A stretch of DNA of 64,000 nt from NCBI RefSeq assembly GCF_016786355.1, contig NZ_JADWYX010000015.1, positions 1 to 64,000 of the forward strand, read 5' to 3'. This DNA is from Frankia sp. AgB1.9 (GTDB lineage Bacteria; Actinomycetota; Actinomycetes; Frankiales; Frankiaceae). The number at the start of each line of letters is the position of its first letter. The first letter of the stretch is position 1. Of the stretch, positions 8,252-15,934 are shown piece after piece. Under the pieces are notes generated by a model. The model made no database searches. It was not told where the DNA came from and worked only from the letters and a program-made list of their open reading frames with translations. A program made the translations under genes and the position numbers.

Positions 8252-8659
8252 ATGAGTATGTCAGGTGGGGTGCGGGCTGTGTCCTTCACCCGTCACGGGG
8301 TCGGGGCGGCTCGGCTGGCGGTTCAGCGGGAGGCGTTTCGGGCCGCGTGCGCGGAGCGTGGCTGGGTGGCGGGTGGTGAGGTCTGCCAGATCGGCGCGGG
8401 CGGCGGCAAGGGTCGTGCCTGGGCTGCGGTGCGCCGGTTGGTCCGGTCGCGTCGGTATGACGTGGTCGTGGTCGATGGTTTGGACACGATCGGTGCGACC
8501 GAGCGGGAGATCGCCCGGGAGCTGGTGTTGCTGCGGCATGCCGGGGTGCGGCTGCTGGTGGCGTCGACGGGGTGGGACACGGTGAATCCGATGGTGTCTG
8601 ACCTGCTCGTGGGCGCGCTGCGCACGGTCGCGGTTGAGGCTGGGGCGGTGGCGGCGTGA
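8252..8659 (+). CDS. Stand-alone resolvase-like domain lacking the catalytic serine
   Basis: 135 residues covering the fold of a serine-recombinase catalytic domain and nothing else. AVQREAFRAACAERGW, the KGRAWAAVRRLVRSRRYDVVVVDGLDTIG block and the HAGVRLLVASTGWDTVNP strand align with standard resolvase motifs. Where resolvases have YARVS, this protein has FTRHG, so arginine is kept but the nucleophile is glycine. It should therefore be inactive in strand exchange and might bind DNA or a partner recombinase. The start is ATG with AAAGGTGAG upstream. Its stop overlaps the next start (GTGA), so the two are translated together. Confidence 0.6.
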   Translation: MSMSGGVRAVSFTRHGVGAARLAVQREAFRAACAERGWVAGGEVCQIGAGGGKGRAWAAVRRLVRSRRYDVVVVDGLDTIGATEREIARELVLLRHAGVRLLVASTGWDTVNPMVSDLLVGALRTVAVEAGAVAA

Positions 8660-9111
8660 GTGGCTGGCCGTTGGCTCGGGCGGTGGCGCTGCCCGGGAAC
8701 GGCTACGGGCTCGAAGTCCTGGCGGGCGCGACTCCGGTGGAGATCGCTACTGTCGCGTCGGGGCTACCGCCGGCGGCGTTCGTGGATCATACGTCCCTGG
8801 GCGGGGGCGTGACCCTGCTGTTCCGCCGGTTCCCGGCCGGCGTGCCGGACCCTGCGACCCCGGCCGGCGGGGGCGACGGTGGGCCAGACGCGCCGACGGT
8901 GGGCGGTGGCTGGGTACCTGCGGTGGGCGGGTTCGCGGACCGTGGGCTGACCCCGTATCAGGTCGCGGTGGGCCTGCTCATGACGGCCACCGATGATCCG
9001 GCGGTCGCCGCGCGGATCTACGGCCTCGTCCAGCGCGAAGACCCCGAAACGATGGTCGCGCTGGGCAGCGTCGTCCGCCCTCGGCACTGCCGCTGCACCT
9101 GGCCCGGATAG
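8656..9111 (+). CDS. Hypothetical protein coupled to the resolvase-like gene
   Basis: 151 residues beginning at a GTG that overlaps the previous stop. I do not recognise a family. The N-terminal part (PLARAVALPGNGYGLEVLAGATPVEIATVASGL) looks globular. A Gly/Pro linker near residues 60-90 follows, then a helical end (GLTPYQVAVGLLMTATDDPAVAARIYGLV). The C-terminal RHCRCTWPG is unusual. The coupling implies it works with the resolvase-like protein, but the function is unknown. Confidence 0.55.
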   Translation: MSGWPLARAVALPGNGYGLEVLAGATPVEIATVASGLPPAAFVDHTSLGGGVTLLFRRFPAGVPDPATPAGGGDGGPDAPTVGGGWVPAVGGFADRGLTPYQVAVGLLMTATDDPAVAARIYGLVQREDPETMVALGSVVRPRHCRCTWPG

Positions 9112-9139
9112 ACCCACCTGCGGCACGCGCCCGCCGGGG

Positions 9140-9242
9140 ATCCCACGGGGGGGTTTCCGGCCGTGGCCCCCGGCCCCCCCGGGGGGTTTTGCCCGCGCGC
9201 CCGGGGGCCGGGCGGGGGGCACCCGGGCCGCGCCCCCCCCGC
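9140..9242. other. Extreme G/C homopolymer block
   Basis: About 100 bp made almost wholly of G and C runs of up to eight bases. It includes a loopless CCCCCCCGGGGGGTTTT palindrome near 9174-9190 that looks like a terminator. It follows the stop of the hypothetical gene. The run structure is also the kind of sequence where assemblies err. Confidence 0.45.
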
Positions 9243-9291
9243 GGCTCCTGGCCTGCCTGGCGCGACGCTGCTTGCCCCAGACAGCAGGAAA

Positions 9292-9395
9292 CCCCGGACA
9301 CATCAGTGTGACCGGGGCTGGCTTGGCGGTGGCCGGCGTCGCTGGCGGGCTGTCCGCGGCGGGTCGCCCCGGGCACATCGTTGTGCCGGGGCTGG
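9292..9395. terminator. Two near-identical hairpins between convergent genes
   Basis: The first hairpin (9292-9321) pairs CCCCGG-ACAC with GTG-CCGGGG. The second (9367-9395) pairs CCCCGGGCACA with TGTGCCGGGG around a TCGT loop. Both end in GGGGCTGG and are 75 bp apart. They lie between the plus-strand hypothetical gene and the minus-strand 281-aa gene, so a bidirectional terminator is the simplest reading. Duplication of one site or a protein-binding pair is possible. Confidence 0.5.
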
Positions 9396-9441
9396 CAGGT
9401 GGGCAAGAGCCGTCGCCCGGTGGTCCGGACGTGGCCAGGAG

Positions 9442-10287
9442 CTAGAGGACGCCGCGCAGGGCGCGGGTGGCGATCGGTAGCACGACGCGCGGGTAGCGGA
9501 AGATCTTCTGCGCGGTGAGCTCACCGCCGTCGAGGACGGCGGCCAGCGTGTCGGCGCGGGAACGGTCCAGCCGGCCGGTGCGCCACAGGTGACGCAGCCG
9601 GACGAGACCGGGCAGCGCTGTCTCGATCGCCACATGATCGGGCCGCGGCGCCCCACCGAGCCAGGCGTCGTACCGCGCGCCGGTCATCACCTGCCAGATG
9701 ATCGTGTCGGCGACCGTGCCGGTGCCGTCGGAGACCGTGACCAGGTGCGGAACCCGGAACGCGTCCGGCGCGCCGGCGAGATCGGGGCGCACCGCCGCCG
9801 TGACGACATCCGCGCCGAGACCCATCCGGTGCTGGCGAGTGCGCAGATGCGCGCTGAACGCCAACGCGAGCGCGGTCCGACCGGGAGGACTGGCCTTGGC
9901 GTGCAGCACCACCGCGTCGACCGCGCGGGTGCGCACCCGGTCCATGCCTTCCCGGACGAGCCAGGTGCGGTCGACGGCGACGAACGCGACCTGGCCGGGG
10001 CCACGCGGCGCGAAGTTGTCGTCCTCGACCGCGGCGGCCTCCGCCGCCGCCAGCGGGGGCCGGTAAGTCTGGGAGGAAGTCCGCCAGGCGGTCCGGCCGG
10101 GAGCCGGGTCCTGGAACCACCGACAGGTCACCAAGCCGTCGGCGTCGGGCAACGACAGGCTCGGAAGGTCACTGGACGTGAAGATGCGCTCCCCAGTCAG
10201 CGTCTTCTCCGAGGAAGTCAGGGTGTCCATGCGGGCTCCGAACGAGCGCGAGGCAGGCGTGGCGGTGGCGGCGACGACGACGCCCAT
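9442..10287 (-). CDS. Conserved-type hypothetical protein coupled to DUF397
   Basis: 281 residues without a recognised domain, signal peptide or membrane segment. Ordered alpha/beta stretches include QVAFVAVDRTWLVREGMDRV, DAVVLHAKASPPGRTALALAF, HLVTVSDGTGTVADTIIWQVM and a helical C-terminus (LVRLRHLWRTGRLDRSRADTLAAVL). The ATG overlaps the DUF397 stop by one base (TGATG), indicating translational coupling and supporting this start. In Streptomyces-type systems DUF397 proteins pair with XRE-DUF5753 regulators, so this protein may be the third or effector partner. That is inference. Confidence 0.7.
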   Translation of the reverse strand: MGVVVAATATPASRSFGARMDTLTSSEKTLTGERIFTSSDLPSLSLPDADGLVTCRWFQDPAPGRTAWRTSSQTYRPPLAAAEAAAVEDDNFAPRGPGQVAFVAVDRTWLVREGMDRVRTRAVDAVVLHAKASPPGRTALALAFSAHLRTRQHRMGLGADVVTAAVRPDLAGAPDAFRVPHLVTVSDGTGTVADTIIWQVMTGARYDAWLGGAPRPDHVAIETALPGLVRLRHLWRTGRLDRSRADTLAAVLDGGELTAQKIFRYPRVVLPIATRALRGVL

Positions 10288-10517
10288 CAGCAGAGCAGGT
10301 TGTCGAAGTCGCCGTCCTTGGCGCCCAGGATCAGGGCCTCGATCTCGGCGAGGGTGTAGATGAGGGCCGGTCCCTGCGGATGCCGGGAGTTACGGACCGC
10401 GACGGCATCGCCCGAGATCCGCGCCATCTCGACGCAGTTCCCCTGGGAGTTGCTGCGGCGGCTCTTCTGCCAGGTGGCGCTTTTCAGAGCGGCAGCAGAC
10501 ATGCCGTTGTAGATCAT
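10287..10517 (-). CDS. DUF397 small protein
   Basis: 76 residues. The DUF397 core WQKSRRSNSQGNCVEMA ... VAVRNSRHPQGP ... AEIEALILGAKDGDFDNL is complete. Proteins of this family (with BldB- and WhiJ-associated examples) usually act with an XRE-DUF5753 DNA-binding partner in actinomycete development or metabolism. The ATG giving MIYNGMSAA has AGGAG upstream. The frame stays open to 11093, but that extension has no family features. The likely partner is the HTH gene at 11945. Confidence 0.88.
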   Translation of the reverse strand: MIYNGMSAAALKSATWQKSRRSNSQGNCVEMARISGDAVAVRNSRHPQGPALIYTLAEIEALILGAKDGDFDNLLC

Positions 10518-10856
10518 GGTCAAGGCGGTCTCCTGAGGATGCCGGGGAGGGTTGCCACCGCACCCCGAATCCGTGTCAAACGAGGTGGCCGCGCCGTTCG
10601 TCGCCATTGGCGAACGGCGCGGATGCTGCGAGCGGTCCTGCAAGCCGTGCCTCCGCCTCGCGAGGGGCTGCCCTCCGACCAGTCCCTCTGACGAACCGGT
10701 CCGGGCATGCGCTCGGCGGCCCGCAACGATGAGCGTCACGGCTGTCCCAGCGGGACGCCGACCTCTGGTCGGGTACACCAGCCCACCCCCCTCCGCGTCG
10801 CGGAAGTTCCCGGATACGCCGTGCTTCTTTGTGCAGCAGCAGTATGGCACGGTCGC

Positions 10857-10868
10857 ATGCACGTGCAT
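10857..10868. promoter_or_regulatory. ATGCACGTGCAT palindrome, copy 1
   Basis: A perfect 12-base palindrome about 340 bases upstream of the DUF397 start. The same 12 bases recur at 13075-13086, beyond the HTH gene. Both occur among several GTGCA half sites, which suggests binding by one regulator, possibly the XRE-DUF5753 protein between them. Confidence 0.35.
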
Positions 10869-11534
10869 CTGCCCGGGAGAGGACGTGTGCAAACGTTGGG
10901 AGCGAACGTTGTCACCGTCCGCAGGAGCAGCTGACTCCGTCAGTCCCGGTTCACGGACTCGCAAGCCGGTGACCTGCATGAATGCGGTGACGGACGTCGG
11001 CTGGTCCCCTCTGGTCGGTTCCGCGATCGACCGGAGCCCGGCCACTTTGTGGCCTACGTCTCCTTTGCCCGGTCGGCTCGGCTGGCGCGTCACGGCGCGG
11101 CGGTCGCGGGCTGGGCGTTCGCCGCGCCGGCGCGCTATGGCCCGGCGGTCGCGGACGGCCGCGGAAGTGGTGGCCCGATCGCCGGGCGGAGGGAGTGGGC
11201 CGGCAGGGTTGGTAGCGTGTTCGTAGCGTGACGGAGATCTATACCCAACGCGGCATATCGGGGCGATGGTGCCAACCGGCCCGCGATGGTGTAGGAATCA
11301 CGCAATTGACGGACCGTGGCCGATCGGGCTGGGTGCGTCTGGGCGTGGGCTGGGAGGTCCCGCGCGGTGACCGCGATGGAGGGGTCAGGTGGCGAACGAG
11401 GGCGCCCTGCGCCCCGGGGTGGTCGGCCTGCCCTTTTGCGCGCCCGCAAGCGGCTTCCCATCGTCACTGTGCGTTGACGTTCTGTCGATCACTCGCGCGG
11501 TCGTCTTGCCTATGTGGCCTGCGTCTGGGATGAC

Positions 11535-11550
11535 TGTGAGTCATGTCACG
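11535..11550. promoter_or_regulatory. Crp/GlxR-like box
   Basis: TGTGAGTCATGTCACG matches TGTGAN6TCACA at nine of ten fixed positions. It lies about 400 bases upstream of the XRE regulator, far for a classical activator site, so its role is uncertain. Confidence 0.25.
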
Positions 11551-11944
11551 GGGATGGCCGCAATGTCGCTTCGGCGAAGCTCCTCCGCCACTGGGGAAGC
11601 CTGCCCGGTTCGCGCAAGTCCGGGGCGCCGGCGGTGACCGTCGGGGGCGCTCGGGGCGCTGGCAGAATAGAGGCGTTCGGCCGCTCCGGGCGGGTCGTCG
11701 GGTCCGGGCGGGTTCGGGGGTTTCACGATTCAGTGACCGGTTGCGACGGAGCGAATGTCTGTTTTGCTCCGATTTCGAGCCTTTCGGCGGACGTGGCATC
11801 CCCGGTGAATCGTGATCGGCAGGGACTGCGGGACGTTCTGCCCCGCAGGTCGCGAGACTTTTACCCCGGATGGGTCTGGACGCCGCGCCCGGACACGGAC
11901 AAGCTTGCTTACCGTTACGACGGCAGGATCAGAGGGAGTGGGAC

Positions 11945-12811
11945 GTGACGACAGCATCGGCGGGCGGTGGCCCGACCGTTCGTCGCATCATGCTCGGCTC
12001 CCAGCTGCGACGGTTGCGTGAGGACAAAGGCGTCTCTCGTGAAGACGCGGGCTACCACATTCGTGGATCCGAGTCAAAGATCAGTCGGCTCGAGCTCGGA
12101 CGTGTGAGTTTCAAGGAACGTGACGTCGAGGATCTGCTTACTCTTTGCGGCGTGACCGAAGAGGCAGAGCGGGCGCCGTTCATGGCGCTGGTCCGTGAGG
12201 CAAACCAGCAGGGTTGGTGGCAGAGCTTCTCCGAGGTCCTGCCGAACTGGTTCCAGCCATACATCGGGCTGGAGGAGTCGGCCTCCCTCATCCGTACCTA
12301 CGAACTCCAGTTCATCCCGGGCCTTCTGCAGACGGAGGAGTACGCACGCGCGATCATCACCCAGGGAAACCGGGGTGTGCCGAAAGAGATCATCGAGACC
12401 CGTGTCAACGTACGGATGAACCGTCAGAAGGTCCTGAGCAGGGAAAACGCTCCGCGGCTGTGGGTCGTCATCGACGAGGCGGCGCTGCGGCGGCCGATCG
12501 GTGGCGTCAAGACCATGAAGGCGCAGATCGAACACCTCATCGACCTGATGTCCACGCCGTCGCTGACGTTGCAGGTCATGCCGTTCGACTTCGGCGGCCA
12601 CGCGGCCGAGGGCGGCGCCTTCAGCATCCTGCGATTCCCCGAACCGGACATTCCGGATGTCGTGTACATCGAGGTCCTCGGCGGTGCCAACTACCTGGAC
12701 AAACGCGAGGAAGTGGACCGGTACATGGAGGCCATGGACCGGCTGGCGGTCGACAGCACGACGCCGGCCCGCACCGCGGACGTCCTGAAGAAGATTGCCG
12801 GCCAGCTCTGA
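11945..12811 (+). CDS. XRE-family regulator with DUF5753 domain
   Basis: 288 residues from a GTG preceded by GAGGGAG. An N-terminal helix-turn-helix (LGSQLRRLREDKGVSREDAG, then GSESKISRLELGR) is followed by the DUF5753 ligand or partner domain. That domain shows FQPYIGLEESASLIRTYELQFIPGLLQTEEYARA, NVRMNRQKVL, WVVIDEAALRR, LTLQVMPFDFGGHA and SILRFPEPDIPDVVYIE, then the C-terminal YLDKREEVDRYMEAMDRL. This is the large actinomycete family that acts with DUF397 proteins. Here the DUF397 gene is divergent and 1.4 kb away instead of adjacent. Confidence 0.92.
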   Translation: MTTASAGGGPTVRRIMLGSQLRRLREDKGVSREDAGYHIRGSESKISRLELGRVSFKERDVEDLLTLCGVTEEAERAPFMALVREANQQGWWQSFSEVLPNWFQPYIGLEESASLIRTYELQFIPGLLQTEEYARAIITQGNRGVPKEIIETRVNVRMNRQKVLSRENAPRLWVVIDEAALRRPIGGVKTMKAQIEHLIDLMSTPSLTLQVMPFDFGGHAAEGGAFSILRFPEPDIPDVVYIEVLGGANYLDKREEVDRYMEAMDRLAVDSTTPARTADVLKKIAGQL

Positions 12812-13561
12812 CAGCCTGACGGCCTGACAGCCTGCGACCCGCCTCGTAGCCCGGCCGCCAGGAGCCCGTGCTCGCCCCAGCAGGGCTGATCGCCGGCGGC
12901 GGCCATGGCAGGCCGGACCGCGCCTCGTGGGCGCGCCGCCTACCCCCCGGCAACCGCCGTACCCCTTCGGGCCCGCGACGGCGCCCGCGGAAGCCTTTTC
13001 GGGCTGGCCCTTACGTGACGGAACCTTTTCTGGCGATCTCGGCCTCGGCCGTGTTCCATTCGGGTCGAGCCCGGATGCACGTGCATACACGTCGTGCAGA
13101 ACGTCCGTGCATTCTGCGCGTGCATTGTGCGGGCCGCATTTCCCGGGTCATGCGGATTTTGTTCGAGCGCGTTACGCCTCGGTTGGCGACGTACGCGTGA
13201 TTCAGCTTTGTTACCCGGCGGTGGCAAGCGGGCGTCGAATCTCGCGTTTATACGGAGCGGACATTCCGGTATCTCCGTCCTGGTTCGTCCGACCCTGTTG
13301 GGCGCAAGCCGGGCCACCGGCGGACCGGATGCGACGGCGGTCACGGCTTTCGGGGCGGCGCCGCCGGTGCCCCGCACGCGGTCATGTCGCAATCGAGAGC
13401 CGCGCGGCCGGACTGGGGTGAAACCGCCCGAGCGCGGTGCCGATGGAGAGCCGTGTGAGCGGTGTTGGGCTCCGCTCCACGCAGGGGTGCCCGTGTGGAG
13501 GCCTCAACTCGTTCTGGGACGATGAGGCCCAATCAACTCGCGGACCCGCAGGGAAGGCGCC
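12812..13561. other. 750-bp intergenic region with GTGCA cluster
   Basis: No supported gene. The region contains the second ATGCACGTGCAT palindrome (13075-13086) followed by further GTGCA sites up to about 13130 (CGTGCAG, CGTGCATTCTG, CGTGCATTGTG). The end of the interval should hold the promoter of the EAL gene. Confidence 0.45.
13075..13086. promoter_or_regulatory. ATGCACGTGCAT palindrome, copy 2
   Basis: Identical to the site at 10857. It is followed within 55 bases by three more GTGCA motifs, giving a clustered binding-site look. Confidence 0.35.
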
Positions 13562-15736
13562 GTGGACGACCCGATCGCCGATCGTTGGTATGAGGCGGTG
13601 ACCGTGCTGTTGGCACGCGCGGGTGTAACACCGCTGGCGTCTGCCGGGCGGATGACCCCGCCCAGCGTGCCGCCCCCTGCGGCAACGCGGAAGAAGCGGC
13701 CCGTTTCCGGTCCGGTCGGCGCGACGACCGCTGAACCGGCCGGTGCCGCCACGAATTCCGGTGGCGAGCCGGAGGACGCCGCCGCGGACATGTGCGCGGT
13801 CCTCAGCGGGCCGGCCTACCCGCACTCGCCGGCCGCCGTCGAGGTGTTTGCCCCCGCGGTCCCGTCGGCGCCTGCGGGCGGATTCGGGCCCCCGGACGGA
13901 TTCGGCCCCCCAGACGCGTTCGCCGCGACCGACCCCGTCGACGGCGTGGCCATGCGGGCCGAGCTGCGCGAACTCACCGGTCGGCTGTGCCGCGCGGTCG
14001 CCGCCGACCCGGTCGACCGGGAGACCGGCCGAGCGGTCGGTGCGCGGCTGGTCCGGATCGGGTTCGCCGACCCGGACGCGCTCGCCCGCAGCGTTGACGT
14101 CCTCGGTCCGGCGCTGGCCGCCGCGGCCGGCGCCGGGCGCGCGGGCGCCGTCTTCGCGCTCCTCGGCGCGCTCGCCGCCGGCCACGGCGACGCCGTCCGC
14201 AAGCGGGACCTGGCCGTCGCCACCGAGAAGCAGCGTGCCGAGCTCGCCGCCCTGCGTAGCGCGCAGCGGGCCCGCCGGGATGGCGCGGCTCAGTTCCGCG
14301 CGGCCTTCGACCATGCCGGCATCGGCGCCCTGGTGGTCGCCGACTGCGGCGAGATCGTCGAGGTCAACGACACGGCCAGCCAGATCGTCGGCCGGGACCT
14401 CGCGCACCTGTCCATCGGCGATGTCTGGGATCTGGTCCACTCGCGCGACCGGGCCGAACTGATCGACATGTGGGCCGCGGTGCGGGCCGGCCGGTCCGGG
14501 CACGGCATCTGGCGGCTCGACCGGACGGCCGGCCCCGACGGCGGGCCCGTGTGGGTGGCGCTGACGGCGACGATGGTCGAGGACGACGCGGCCCGGGTGT
14601 GCTTCGCCGTGACGATCGAGGACGTCACCTACCGGCCCGACCCGCGGTTCGTGCCGGAGCAGGCCGGGCCGGACGCGTCGGCGCCCACGGCGGCCGGGGC
14701 AGGTGCCGGGCTCGTGACCGGCTCGGACGGCGTGACGAGCCACCGCGCCGACGCGACCAGGGTGTCGGAGTCGGACCAGGCCGCCGCCGCGGCGCGGACG
14801 ACCCGCGCGATCGCGGCCGCGCTGCGGGACGGCCAGTTCGTCGTGCACTACCAGCCGATCGTCCGGCTGCTCGACGGGCGGATCCAGGGCGCCGAGGCGC
14901 TCGTCCGCTGGAACCATCCGCGGCGCGGGATGCGCCTGCCGGAGGAGTTCATCGGCGCCGCCGAAGAGTCCGGCCTGATCGTCCCGCTCGGCCTGCACGT
15001 CCTGGAGACGGCCTGCCAGGACGCGGCCCGGTGGGCGAACGTCGCCGCGACCGCCCCCGCGCTCGGTGACGACGAGCCGCCGGTCCGCCCGTTCGTCAGC
15101 GTGAACCTCTCGGTGCGCCAGCTGGAGGAGCCGGACGTCGTGCCGGTCATCCTCCGGATCGTCGAGCGGGCCGGGATCGAGCCCGGCCGGCTGCAGCTCG
15201 AGCTGGTCGAGAGCCTGATGCTCGACACGGTCGGCCGGCCGCTGGAGGCGCTGCGCGCCCTCGCCGCCGCCGGCATCCGCATCGCCATCGACGACTTCGG
15301 CACCGGTTACTCGAACTTCGCCTACCTGCCGACGCTGCCGGTCCGCTCGCTCAAGCTCGCGGGCCAGTTCGCCGGCCAGGTCGACGACGACGCGGACGTC
15401 GACGGGCCTGACGCCGGTCGCGACAGCCTCTCGGTGCTGGCGCTGGACCACATGGTCGAGGGCATCGTCCTGATCGCCCACCGGCTCGGGCATACCGTGA
15501 CCGTCGAGGGCGTCGAGACGCGCGAGCAGGCGGCGCGGATGCTGGCGCACGGCGCCGACTTCGGCCAGGGCCACCTGTTCGGCCATCCGGTCTGCTCCGA
15601 CAGGCTCGCCGCCGTCTTCGCCGGGGAGCCCGCGAGCGCCGGCGGGACACATGGGCCGCACCCGACCGTCATGCCGGTTCCGGCGGCGCGTGACCACCGG
15701 CTGCACGACCACGCGGCTCCCCGCCGCCGGGCCTGA
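13562..15736 (+). CDS. PAS-EAL cyclic-di-GMP phosphodiesterase
   Basis: 724 residues starting at GTG with AGGGAAGG upstream. The first 130 residues are low complexity (Ala/Pro/Gly). A helical region and a PAS-like sensor follow (FRAAFDHAGIGALVVADCGEIVEVNDTASQIVG). The C-terminal EAL domain (from about residue 415) has FVVHYQPIV, GAEALVRWNHP, SVNLSVRQL, LELVES, IAIDDFGTGYSN, SLKLA and TVEGVET, plus FGQGHLFGHPV. The metal and catalytic glutamates, asparagine, aspartate pair and lysine are all present, so c-di-GMP hydrolysis is expected. There is no GGDEF domain. No membrane segment is evident. Expressed alone. Confidence 0.9.
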   Translation: MDDPIADRWYEAVTVLLARAGVTPLASAGRMTPPSVPPPAATRKKRPVSGPVGATTAEPAGAATNSGGEPEDAAADMCAVLSGPAYPHSPAAVEVFAPAVPSAPAGGFGPPDGFGPPDAFAATDPVDGVAMRAELRELTGRLCRAVAADPVDRETGRAVGARLVRIGFADPDALARSVDVLGPALAAAAGAGRAGAVFALLGALAAGHGDAVRKRDLAVATEKQRAELAALRSAQRARRDGAAQFRAAFDHAGIGALVVADCGEIVEVNDTASQIVGRDLAHLSIGDVWDLVHSRDRAELIDMWAAVRAGRSGHGIWRLDRTAGPDGGPVWVALTATMVEDDAARVCFAVTIEDVTYRPDPRFVPEQAGPDASAPTAAGAGAGLVTGSDGVTSHRADATRVSESDQAAAAARTTRAIAAALRDGQFVVHYQPIVRLLDGRIQGAEALVRWNHPRRGMRLPEEFIGAAEESGLIVPLGLHVLETACQDAARWANVAATAPALGDDEPPVRPFVSVNLSVRQLEEPDVVPVILRIVERAGIEPGRLQLELVESLMLDTVGRPLEALRALAAAGIRIAIDDFGTGYSNFAYLPTLPVRSLKLAGQFAGQVDDDADVDGPDAGRDSLSVLALDHMVEGIVLIAHRLGHTVTVEGVETREQAARMLAHGADFGQGHLFGHPVCSDRLAAVFAGEPASAGGTHGPHPTVMPVPAARDHRLHDHAAPRRRA

Positions 15737-15879
15737 GCCTGTTTTGGCGCGAGCAAGCTGAATCTCAATGCGACTTTCGAGCTATTCGGCGCCCCGAACG
15801 TCATGACCAGCAGTCAAGAAGGCGGTTGAGCCGGATCTCGGGACCGCTGCCGCTCGGCCTGGGCCGCGGGCGGCTTCGG

Positions 15880-15924
15880 GGTTCGGCTCCTCGGTATCGT
15901 CAGTCGATGCCGAGGAGCCGAACC
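15880..15924 (-). terminator. Strong hairpin terminator after the cyclophilin gene
   Basis: Perfect 15-bp arms at 15880-15894 and 15910-15924 with a 15-base loop, ten bases beyond the stop of the cyclophilin gene. No T-tract follows, as is common for high-G+C actinobacterial terminators. Confidence 0.7.
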
Positions 15925-15934
15925 GCCGGCAGCC

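Larger units (their letters stand above)
10518..11944. other. 1.4-kb non-coding gap between DUF397 and XRE genes
   Basis: No frame on either strand carries a recognisable protein. It holds the 12-base palindrome ATGCACGTGCAT at 10857-10868, a Crp-like box at 11535-11550, and a 7-bp-stem hairpin (CTGCGGG/CCCGCAG, 11826-11848) about 95 bases before the HTH start. The length is unusual for this gene-dense window. Confidence 0.5.

Noticed and set aside
13382..15712. 776-codon antisense reading frame over the EAL gene
   Set aside because: It is a high-G+C shadow: the opposite strand encodes a full set of EAL motifs, while this frame gives Arg/Gly-rich text without domains.
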